NCBI GenBank assembly: GCA_021828405.1
Contig: JAKARZ010000076.1
Location: forward strand, 1-7,696
Source: Bacillota bacterium
GTDB lineage: Bacteria > Bacillota_E > Sulfobacillia > Sulfobacillales > JAIMBI01
Length of the DNA: 7,696 bases
Direction: 5' to 3'
Part shown: piece by piece, positions 1 to 5,179 of the stretch
How positions within the stretch are numbered: position 1 is the first letter of the stretch
Layout: every line of letters starts with the position of its first letter
Notes under the pieces: model-generated
Told to the model about the DNA's origin: nothing
The model's input: the letters and a program-made list of their open reading frames with translations, nothing else
The model's database searches: none
Made by a program: the position numbers and the translations under genes

Positions 1-13
1 CGCCCGGGGCCGG

Positions 14-34
14 CCCCCCCCCCCCCCCCCCCCC
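14..34. repeat. Poly-C homopolymer run (21 C)
   Basis: An uninterrupted run of 21 cytosines lies at the left edge, directly left of the decayed transposase. It is much longer than any other homopolymer here. It could be a slippage-prone tract or a sequencing/assembly artefact near a contig end; the window cannot distinguish these. No gene reads across it. Confidence 0.95.
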
Positions 35-179
35 GTTCACGCCTTTGCTACCCTCCCGCCCCGGCTGGGGGTGGCGGGCGCCTGCCGCCCCCTGGGGGTA
101 CCGCGGTCAACCGACGACGCCCGGCGCCATCCGCGGCGGGTCGCGGTGCCGCGCCCCCGGCCCACGCTCCGCACGGCGC

Positions 180-1026
180 TGGCGGCACCGCGAGCGCTTC
201 GTCGATGCCAATCCCGCCACCGTGATGAAGGTGTCTACCACGCGTCCTGGTCGACCTTCTATCGGCTGTGGCGCGCCGCCGGTGAAGTCCGCGAACGCCG
301 GGTCCCGGCCACCCATCCGGCCCGCAAGAAGCCCGATCTTGGCCACCGGCCCCAACCCGGTGTGGTCCGGGGACATCCCCTACCTCCCGGGGCCCGTGAA
401 GGGCCCGTACTACCGGCTCTCTGTGATTCGGGACATCTACCGCCGCGCCGTGGTGGGGTGGCTCGTGGCCCCGACGGAGGCCACATGGCGGGTCGCCGCG
501 GTCATCCGCGCCACCGTGCGGCGCCTTGACTTTGCAGGCCGACCACGGGGCCGCGATGGTGTCCCCGCCCGTCGCGGCCCTCTTGACGGAGCTCGGCGTG
601 ACGAAGAGCCCCGCCCAGCCCCAGACCTCCAACGACAACCCGCATTTCGAGACCCCGTTCCAGACCCTCACGTATCGGCCCGACTTCCCGGATCGCTTCC
701 CCCGCCTCGCGGCGGCGTGCCGGTGGCTGCGGCGGGTTTTCCACGGGTCCAACACAGAACACCGGCACAGCGAGTTGGGGTGGCTCCCCCCGGCGGTGGT
801 GCACCGGGGCGAGGGGCTGGCGGTCCAACGGCAGCGCGCCGCCGTCCTGGCGCGGCCTACGCTCGCCACCCTCAGGTATGGGGTCGGCCCGCCCCAGCCC
901 CCGGCCCTGCCGGACCGCGTGGCCATCAATCCCCCGAGGGTCCCCCGTAAAAAAGAGCGTGAAGTTCTTGTGCTGATCTGTCCCCAGGGGCTTGACGCCT
1001 ACCGCCCTGTCCCCAACACGAGTTGA
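180..1026 (+). pseudogene. IS3-family transposase (OrfB/rve integrase core), frameshifted remnant
   Basis: This is the remains of a DDE transposase of the IS3 type, which cuts and joins IS ends. Recognisable family blocks lie in different frames. RFVDANPATV (195-224) is in frame 3. DEGVYHASWSTFYRLWRAAGEVRERR and the HPARKKPDL segment (224-340) are in frame 2. ATGPNPVWSGDIPYLPGPVK through VVGWLVAPTEA (339-about 490) is in frame 3. LTLQADHGAAM, LGVTKS, TSNDNPHFETPFQTL, YRPDFPDRF and the C-terminal VAINPP (529-about 940) are in frame 1, ending at TGA 1024-1026. Three frame changes, near 224, 339 and 525, therefore break it; at the first and third a few expected residues also seem lost. The catalytic residues are still present: Asp codon 372-374, Asp 541-543 and Glu 649-651. 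The N-terminal helix-turn-helix part (OrfA) is not recognisable, and clear terminal inverted repeats were not found. The family assignment is from memory of IS3 proteins and is strong for the core. Confidence 0.85.
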
Positions 1027-1165
1027 ACAACAAGCGCCACCGGCCCGATCAGGCGCATTTCCGGCGACTGCTGCCGCTTCATCCCGCGTGGGAAAGCAGG
1101 GGGCATCCCTTTCGCCGACTGACGGCCGCAGCGCTATCGGCCGACCGGTGGCCCCGCGGCTCCCA

Positions 1166-1174
1166 TGGTATGCT
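1166..1174 (+). promoter_or_regulatory. Possible extended -10 promoter for the nucleotidyltransferase cassette
   Basis: TGGTATGCT fits an extended -10 (TG-n-TATGCT, four of six -10 bases). It would start transcription near 1181 and leave a leader of roughly 58 nt before the ATG at 1239. No convincing -35 lies 17 bases upstream, so this is weak. It sits between the IS3 remnant and the cassette, where a promoter is needed. Confidence 0.3.
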
Positions 1175-1238
1175 GGCCGAAGAGCACCCCCTGAGAAGTC
1201 TGTGGGGCCAACCAACAATAGGAGGATAGGCTGTCAGC

Positions 1239-1754
1239 ATGACCGTGGCAGAGATGGAGCTGGCGCTCGAACGGCTGGGACGCCAGTTGGCGGACCAGGG
1301 CGTGTCCGCTGACATCGTAATAGCCGACGGCGCGTGGATGGCTTTGGTCCTTGGGGCTCGGGATGTCACCAAAGATATCGACGCCTATCTGGCACCCCCG
1401 GTGGGGCCCATTCGTCAAGCAATTCACGGCGTGGCTCAATACCTCGGGTTGGCCGAGGATTGGCTGAATGACGGCGTCAAAGGATTCTTTTTCCGAGAGC
1501 CGCCCCAGACGCTTTGGCGGGAGTTCCATGTACTTAGGGTGTATGTCGTGTCGGCCGACTACATGTTGGCCCTGAAGATTTATGCGGCGCGTGGGAGCGA
1601 CACCGATGACGCCATCGCCCTGATTCGCCACTTGGGTCTCCGCTCAGTAAAAGATGTGCTGGTCATCGTGGAACAATACATCCCCGAGAGGCTGCTCACG
1701 GTCCGCCATCGGTACTTTGCCGAGGGCTGCATGGAGGAGGCGGACTCGTCGTGA
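1239..1754 (+). CDS. DUF6036-like nucleotidyltransferase-fold protein (putative toxin/defence component)
   Basis: This 171-aa cytosolic protein resembles the DUF6036/AbiEii-like group of small nucleotidyltransferase-fold proteins. The pattern is an N-terminal helix, then IVIADGAWMALVLGARDVTKDIDAYL (residues 26-51), in which D46 and D48 of DID would be the metal-binding acidic pair. WLNDGVKGFF follows at 75-84, then LRVYVVSADYMLALKIYAAR (99-118) with the conserved Lys (K113), an acidic DTDD, and a helical C-terminal half. Relatives usually have a GG or GS pair where this protein has D30-G31, a notable deviation at the nucleotide-binding turn. TAGGAGG at 1219-1225 lies 13 nt before the ATG, rather far, but no better start is seen. 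Its stop overlaps the next gene's GTG, so the two are probably translated together. In related AbiE-type systems such proteins are toxins or nucleotidyl-transferring effectors; that role here is inference. Enzyme activity is uncertain because of the altered glycine motif. Confidence 0.8.
   Translation: MTVAEMELALERLGRQLADQGVSADIVIADGAWMALVLGARDVTKDIDAYLAPPVGPIRQAIHGVAQYLGLAEDWLNDGVKGFFFREPPQTLWREFHVLRVYVVSADYMLALKIYAARGSDTDDAIALIRHLGLRSVKDVLVIVEQYIPERLLTVRHRYFAEGCMEEADSS
1733..1740 (+). promoter_or_regulatory. Ribosome binding site inside the nucleotidyltransferase gene
   Basis: GGAGGAGG inside the last codons of the upstream gene lies 10 nt before GTG 1751. It fixes the GTG start of the downstream gene and supports translational coupling through the GTGA overlap. 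Confidence 0.75.
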
Positions 1755-2158
1755 CCGTGTTGACGTATCAGCCCACACCCTTGGTCGACGCTTGGTACCG
1801 CGTCGTGGAAGGGACCTCGACGCCGGAGGTGGCGCTGGGCAACTTCCTCGACGACTGGCGCCGGTTTCCTGATGCCCAGCTGCGGGCGGCCCTCATCCGT
1901 GAGCCCATTCCCCTGGCGCCAGATCCCGAGCGGCATCGGTGGGATTGCTTTGTCGCGGCTGCGGTGGAGTACCTGACGGTGCGCGACCGCGTTGACACGC
2001 CTTCGTGGGTGTTTTGGGATTGTTGGACCCTGGACCAGCCCTGGTTTCTCTTTTCCTACTGGAAGCTTAGAGCGTGGCAGCTGGCGGTGACACCGCCCCC
2101 CTGGAAGCGGCGACGGATCTTCGGAGGCGACGAAACCGCTCTCATCGGGCGGGTATGA
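1751..2158 (+). CDS. Trp-rich small protein partnered with the nucleotidyltransferase
   Basis: This 135-aa soluble protein starts at GTG in a GTGA overlap with the preceding stop codon, behind a good internal ribosome binding site. I do not know a named function. Visible features are an N-terminal helical part (LVDAWYRVVEG, then LGNFLDDWRRFP), an Ala-rich helix FVAAAVEYLTVRDRV (67-81), an aromatic block SWVFWDCWTLDQPWFLFSYWK (85-105), and a basic end PPPWKRRRIFGGDETALIGRV (115-135). Ten of 135 residues are Trp. From memory, small proteins encoded next to DUF6036 nucleotidyltransferases often end in a similar P-P-x-(F/W)-(R/K)RR-x-(I/L)F segment. This supports a dedicated partner, perhaps the antitoxin or a substrate adaptor. 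It could also be an unrelated cotranscribed hypothetical. No signal peptide or membrane segment is evident. Base composition and codon use match a real gene. Confidence 0.75.
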   Translation: MTVLTYQPTPLVDAWYRVVEGTSTPEVALGNFLDDWRRFPDAQLRAALIREPIPLAPDPERHRWDCFVAAAVEYLTVRDRVDTPSWVFWDCWTLDQPWFLFSYWKLRAWQLAVTPPPWKRRRIFGGDETALIGRV

Positions 2159-2197
2159 CGCGGTCGTCCCTCAATCGGCGGAGGCAACTCGGGGCGG

Positions 2198-2219
2198 AAA
2201 AAATTCACGCGTCTCGCGT
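2198..2219 (-). terminator. Small intrinsic-terminator-like hairpin, minus strand
   Basis: Read on the minus strand, ACGCG-AGA-CGCGT is followed by GAA and six T (the A run at 2198-2203 on the plus strand). The five-pair stem with a T tract is terminator-like for transcription moving leftward. It lies 40 nt beyond the end of the plus-strand cassette, so it could protect that cassette from antisense reading. The plus strand has only TAGTTTC after the stem, so activity in that direction would be poor. Confidence 0.4.
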
Positions 2220-2342
2220 AGTTTCGCCACCGGCCTACGGATACCTCCATAGGAAATTGCGTGGTGTCGGCCGTTGCTTGTGTTGCTTGACAAGCCCGGA
2301 CATCCACTATTCGTGCCGCCCCGACGGCAGGACGGTGGCCAG

Positions 2343-2375
2343 GCCCTCCCGGTTCGCGCATCAGTGCGGGAGGGC
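2343..2375. other. Perfect 8-bp hairpin with inner stem
   Basis: GCCCTCCC and GGGAGGGC are perfect complements 17 nt apart, and a second small stem can form inside the loop. No T tract follows on either strand, so a standard terminator is unlikely. It could belong to a decayed element end or to an unrecognised RNA. Confidence 0.4.
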
Positions 2376-2763
2376 AGTACGGAACCAACACCAGCCCCAC
2401 CACCGGGCATCCGAAGACACCCTGGAGGGCCTGGGGCCGTCAGGGCATCCGCGGTGCCATCGGCCCCCGAAGGGTCCTCCCGCGTTGGCCCCGCCGGTCG
2501 GCGCCAGTGTGAGACGCTGATCGGGCCTCCTAGCCATCGGCATGGCCCATGGTCCTGGGAACAAGACGACTAGGCCGCGAAAGAGGCATGGCAGCCACGG
2601 GGCGAGGCTGATGTTTCACGCACCACGAGGACAATCCCTGCGGCCCCTGACCGCTGGTGCAGCTGCCGACCGGCGTGACGGTTCAGCGTGCTTCACATGG
2701 ATCCCCCCGCGCCTTGTGCTCAACTCATGGCAGCAGGGCGCCAGCGGTGACGGCTGTGTGCTG

Positions 2764-2816
2764 AATTGGGTGGAGAGAAGACCACCAATTGGGTAAGTGG
2801 GTCCATACGGGGTCCA
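2764..2816. repeat. Direct and inverted repeats resembling a multi-repeat IS end
   Basis: AATTGGGT occurs at 2764-2771 and again at 2787-2794 (23-bp period). AATTGGGTGG (2764-2773) is also nearly inverted in CCACCAATT (2782-2790). GGGTCCA occurs at 2799-2805 and 2810-2816. Repeated short transposase-binding sites with such spacing are known at IS21-family ends, but no IstA or IstB coding sequence is visible, so this is at most a relic. The block touches the left limit of recognisable TnpB sequence and may mark where one element cut into another. Confidence 0.35.
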
Positions 2817-3080
2817 CATCAAGACGGAAACGCGTTTCAAAAGATGTTTGGCCGGTCCATTCGCATTTGGGCGTCCACCGGGTTTCGGACCATCCTGACC
2901 CGCAAGGCTGAAAGCGCCGGCGGGCAGGTCCTCGAATCCCCCCCTCCCCCGAACGACGACCTTATCCCCAAGGGGCCTCTGGGGGCAAAGGCACACGAAG
3001 CGGCTTACGGACCGCCTAGGCGGGCGACTGCGGGTTGGTGATGCAACACGCTCGCTTCCGTGCGTATCTGGCCCGGTTTG
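2813..3080 (+). pseudogene. TnpB (IS200/IS605 OrfB) C-terminal remnant
   Basis: These are remains of TnpB, the RNA-guided nuclease of IS200/IS605 elements. In one frame, positions 2829-3011 read NAFQKMFGRSIR, then FRTILTRKAESAGGQVLE, then LIPKGPLGAKAHEAAYG. This follows the TnpB order N-x-Q-x-M-(R)-xRSI-xDAGW-xxF-xxIL-xxKAE-xAGxxV-xEV, then PKGLSVR-xHxC-xxCG. In another frame, 3023-3043 reads GDCGLVM, matching the last zinc-finger CG and the residues before the RuvC-III Asp. One missing base near 2820 would restore I-E-D ahead of it, the usual RuvC-II site (IEDLN). Decay is clear: zinc-finger cysteines are lost, the final (D)RDxNAA motif is absent, there are at least two frame changes, and the N-terminal half is missing. 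It cannot encode an active nuclease. The 3' noncoding end survives better (see the hairpin at 3220-3250). Confidence 0.7.
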
Positions 3081-3219
3081 TGCACGACGATGCCCTCCAA
3101 GCGGACCAGGCCGCCGACGCCGGGCCCGGTGCGGGACGGCTTGAAGACCAGCAACCCCCCTCGTACGAAGGACGCGAGAGTTCAGTCGAGGCACCAAGCG
3201 CGTCGGGTTTCGCAAACAG

Positions 3220-3250
3220 ACCCCCCCAGCGTTAGCCGGGGGAGGTTCAG
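3220..3250 (+). ncRNA. Omega-RNA terminal hairpin and right end of the TnpB element (relic)
   Basis: TnpB elements commonly end in a C-rich/G-rich hairpin followed by a short GGTTCA-type sequence. The omega RNA scaffold stops there and the guide, read from flanking DNA, begins. Here CCCCC (3223-3227), A, GC, loop GTTA, GC, C, GGGGG (3238-3242) forms this stem, which ACC/GGT (3220-3222 and 3244-3246) can extend. GGTTCAG follows at 3244-3250. The preceding AAACAGACC resembles the usual GGAA-CAGGAAGCC lead-in. The position about 170 nt after the TnpB remnant and the orientation agree. The first guide bases would be from about 3251, at the 5' side of the small membrane protein gene. The scaffold 5' of the hairpin (about 3080-3219) could not be folded with confidence. 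Confidence 0.6.
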
Positions 3251-3296
3251 GGCCTTGGGGCGGTGTTTGGGCGATCGGTTCCCGTCAGAGACCGTG

Positions 3297-3563
3297 ATGC
3301 AGGTCATGAGCTTCGTGTTGGTGTTTGTGGCCGTTGGCGGCGGGCTTTTCAGTTCGCTCGATCAATTTCCGCCCATCGTGCAGACTTTGGTGCACGACAC
3401 CCCGGTCTATGGGTTGAACAAACTGGCGCGCAGGCCGGTCATGGGTGGCGTGATGCATGCCTTTTGGGTGGCCAAGGCGACCCGGTGGCTGGTGCTGTTT
3501 GTCGGAGGCGCCTCGTGGCTCTTCCGGCGCGACACCGGTCGGGTCGTGGGCTCAGCGGGATAG
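3297..3563 (+). CDS. Small two-helix membrane protein, unknown function
   Basis: An 88-aa protein that I do not recognise. Residues 4-21 (MSFVLVFVAVGGGLFSSL) form a hydrophobic helix. A middle part carries QFPPIVQTLVHDTPVYGLNKLARRP. A second hydrophobic helix spans about 62-76 (TRWLVLFVGGASWLF), followed by a basic tail RRDTGR. The positive charges suggest that the middle basic patch and the tail face the cytoplasm. Codon use with G/C in third positions matches real genes. The start is not fixed: GTG 3294, ATG 3297 and ATG 3306 are all possible, and none has a strong ribosome binding site. The gene starts only 47 nt after the TnpB right-end relic, so its native promoter may have been displaced. 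It ends 56 nt before the deacetylase, and the two may share a transcript. Residues encoded upstream of the chosen start look noncoding. Confidence 0.6.
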   Translation: MQVMSFVLVFVAVGGGLFSSLDQFPPIVQTLVHDTPVYGLNKLARRPVMGGVMHAFWVAKATRWLVLFVGGASWLFRRDTGRVVGSAG

Positions 3564-3619
3564 GCTGGCCCCAGAGGCCCCTCGGCGGTTGGCGGGAGTA
3601 TCCTGGCAGCGTGGAGGTG

Positions 3620-4369
3620 ATGGACATCGCAGCGAAAGATCTCTTGCCCATTCCCAACCTGATGGCCATGCGGCGGGTGTTGGCGATCGCACCGCACCCC
3701 GATGACAACGAGGTGGGCGCGGGGGCCACGCTCGCGAAGCTCATCGGCCTCGGCGCCCGCGTGGATTGGGTGGTGGCCACCGATGGCGCGGTGGGCACCC
3801 AGGACCCGGCCCAGCGGCCGTCGCTGGTGGAGACACGCCGTCGAGAGCAGGAAGCGGCCATCGACCGGCTGGGCGGAGGCGGCCTCCAGTGGCTCGGCTT
3901 TCCTGACATGGGCCTGCGGGACCGGCGGGCCGCGCTCACCACGGCGGTGTTTCGCGTCATTCGGTCGGCCGCGCCCGATTTGGTGATGTGCCCGGACCCG
4001 TGGATGCCGTACGAGAGTCATCCCGACCACAGGACGCTGGGGATGGCCGTGAGCGAGGCCGTCTCCCTGGTTCACTTCCCGATGGTGGAACCCGAGGCCG
4101 GTCCCCCGGTGGAGCCGCCGGCCATTGCGTATTACGCCACGGCGTGGCCGAACACGCGCGTGGATGTGACCGAGACGTTTGACCAAAAGCTTTCCGCGAT
4201 GTGGGCCCACGCGAGTCAGTTTGCCGCGCCCGCCCAGCAGGTGTTGGGCTACTACCTCCGGATGCGTGCCGCCGAGTACGGGGCGGAAGTGGGAGTCGAA
4301 CTGGCCGAGGCGTTCAAGGTACTGTCTGTCTGGCACCTGCATTTTTTCCCGGATGCGTGGCAGGCATGA
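3620..4369 (+). CDS. PIG-L/LmbE family zinc-dependent deacetylase
   Basis: This 249-aa enzyme belongs to the family that removes N-acetyl groups from GlcNAc-type substrates (MshB, BshB and DAGlcNAc/chitobiose deacetylases); the substrate is not shown here. The core is RRVLAIAPHPDDNEVGAGATLAKL (residues 18-41), where H26 and D29 would bind zinc and D28 act as general base. The strand VDWVVATDG follows at 48-56, then ETRRREQEAAIDRLG, WLGFPDMGL (91-99), and DLVMCPDPWMPYESHPDHRTLG (120-141), whose H134-P-D-H137 supplies the third zinc ligand. Length and motif order are complete for the family. The LLPIPNL lead-in before the core also occurs in relatives, so the start lies upstream of ATG 3668. 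ATG 3620 is chosen, but GGAGG (3613-3617) is only 2 nt before it. GTG 3611, behind GGGAG at 3594-3598, is a real alternative. Bacillithiol synthesis would be one plausible role, but no neighbouring bsh gene supports it. Confidence 0.88.
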   Translation: MDIAAKDLLPIPNLMAMRRVLAIAPHPDDNEVGAGATLAKLIGLGARVDWVVATDGAVGTQDPAQRPSLVETRRREQEAAIDRLGGGGLQWLGFPDMGLRDRRAALTTAVFRVIRSAAPDLVMCPDPWMPYESHPDHRTLGMAVSEAVSLVHFPMVEPEAGPPVEPPAIAYYATAWPNTRVDVTETFDQKLSAMWAHASQFAAPAQQVLGYYLRMRAAEYGAEVGVELAEAFKVLSVWHLHFFPDAWQA

Positions 4370-4375
4370 TTCGTG

Positions 4376-4402
4376 CGCGTGCCGCACGCGGGAGGGCCCG
4401 CG
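4376..4402 (+). terminator. Overlapping GC-rich hairpins just after the deacetylase gene
   Basis: CGCGTGC (4376-4382) and GCACGCG (4384-4390) are inverted repeats with one base between them. CGCGGG (4387-4392) pairs with CCCGCG (4397-4402) around AGGG. The two stems exclude each other. They start 7 nt after the stop codon but no T tract follows, so this is only a candidate non-canonical terminator. Confidence 0.35.
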
Positions 4403-4753
4403 CGTCTCCCAGGAAGCGCGGCGCCCGGCACGCCGATTAGGCCGTGGCCGCCGTGTGGTAGCACCGGCCGGGTGGATGGCGCATCGGCCGCACACAGGAA
4501 GCCAGGAGGCTCCGCCGCTTCAACCCCGATGGCATCCGTTGGGGCCCACGAGGCGGGAGCAGCCCCGCGTGCGCACCATCACGAGGCGTTTCGGGAGCGG
4601 CCGCTCCAAGATTGCTGCTACCGGCGTGATCTCCCGGGGCTGTGGCGCAAAGACGGCGCCGCTCCCCACCCCGAGTGCCGTGCGATGCGGGACGCTCCCA
4701 GGGTTAGGCCCGGCTGCGTGGGTTCTCTTCGGGTCAGCGGCGCGACCAGCCGT
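4403..4753. other. Gene-free stretch, nothing recognised
   Basis: No domain, good start site or repeat is visible on either strand. Frames stay open because the DNA is GC-rich, and their translations are rich in Arg, Pro and Gly without family motifs. One plus-strand frame (about 4510-4680) reads RRLRRFNPDGIRW and HHHEAFRERPLQDCCYRRDL, which might be an old transposase fragment. I could not match it to a family. Confidence 0.45.
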
Positions 4754-4775
4754 CCCGCGCACGAACCGGCGCGGG
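4754..4775 (-). terminator. GC-rich hairpin after the small minus-strand gene
   Basis: CCCGCGC (4754-4760) and GCGCGGG (4769-4775) are perfect complements with an 8-nt loop, 8 nt beyond the stop of the minus-strand gene at 4784. There is no T tract on the minus strand. Position favours a terminator of the T-tract-less type; sequence alone does not prove it. Confidence 0.35.
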
Positions 4776-4783
4776 CCGCTGTC

Positions 4784-5053
4784 TCACTTCCCCGCACTCC
4801 GGTGGGTGCGGGTCGCATCCCGCAGGGGGACGAACCGTCCGCCCACGACACGGATGCCCGGCGGGGAGAGCTCCTGGCGGAATGCCGCCAGGGTGGTGGC
4901 CTTGGCTGCCGCAAGAACCAGGTGATCCATCTCCGCGGGGTGGTGCACCTGCCGCACGCTGGCGGCGATGTCCGGCGGCATCGAGCCAAACCGAAGGCCC
5001 AGCACCGTGATCAGGTCTTCGCGCTCTTGATTAGTGACAGCCACATCGCTCAC
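4784..5053 (-). CDS. Small helical protein with an RFG-x-(L/M)PP motif, unknown function
   Basis: This 89-aa protein begins at GTG (complement of 5051-5053) behind AGGAGG (complement of 5062-5067) with 8 nt spacing, one of the best ribosome binding sites in the window. Residues 10-62 read EREDLITVLGLRFGSMPPDIAASVRQV, then MDHLVLAAAKATTLAAFRQEL. The pattern is helix, RFG-xMP-P-xI, helix, short loop, and a final helix ending in an (A/S)L-xx-FRxxL motif. From memory this resembles the short helical C-terminal segment of Rpn/DUF4351-type proteins and stand-alone small relatives. The last 27 residues (PPGIRVVGGRF onward) do not fit that pattern and may be a tail. No membrane segment or signal peptide is seen. 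It is isolated on the minus strand, downstream of a possible TnpB right-end relic and followed by a GC-rich hairpin. I assign no function. Confidence 0.68.
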   Translation of the reverse strand: MSDVAVTNQEREDLITVLGLRFGSMPPDIAASVRQVHHPAEMDHLVLAAAKATTLAAFRQELSPPGIRVVGGRFVPLRDATRTHRSAGK

Positions 5054-5061
5054 TCAAAACG

Positions 5062-5067
5062 CCTCCT
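5062..5067 (-). promoter_or_regulatory. Strong ribosome binding site for the small minus-strand gene
   Basis: AGGAGG within TAAGGAGGCG, read on the minus strand, lies 8 nt before GTG. It decides that start and is the main reason for calling the gene real. Confidence 0.75.
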
Positions 5068-5179
5068 TATGTTCTACTCCTCTCCGACCGACTTGTTCGA
5101 GCAACCTCGGTACCGGGTGCACGGGGCGGGCAGCCCGCAGTCCGTCGAACGTCGCCATGCCGGACCGGCTCTTGCCACC

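Larger units (their letters stand above)
2159..2812. other. Gene-free stretch with two nested hairpins
   Basis: No convincing gene is visible here: the open frames are Arg/Pro-rich shadows without domains or good ribosome binding sites. It does hold foldable sequence. GCCCTCCC (2343-2350) pairs with GGGAGGGC (2368-2375), with a possible inner GCGC-ATCA-GTGC. GGGGCC (2433-2438) pairs with GGCCCC (2462-2467), with an inner GGCA/TGCC. A short IS-end-like repeat block follows at 2764-2816. Chance stems are frequent in GC-rich DNA. Confidence 0.5.

Noticed and set aside
2616..3215. 199-codon minus-strand open frame opposite the TnpB relic
   Set aside because: Low-complexity Arg/Pro-rich translation without domains. 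The plus strand carries the recognisable TnpB blocks.
3263..3619. 5' extension of the deacetylase frame to 3263
   Set aside because: Family similarity begins with LLPIPNL after 3620. The upstream part lies over the small membrane protein gene, which has better coding character.
5126..5138. GCGGG-CAG-CCCGC palindrome as a terminator
   Set aside because: A 5-bp stem without a T tract in GC-rich DNA, inside the upstream region of the minus-strand gene; chance is sufficient.
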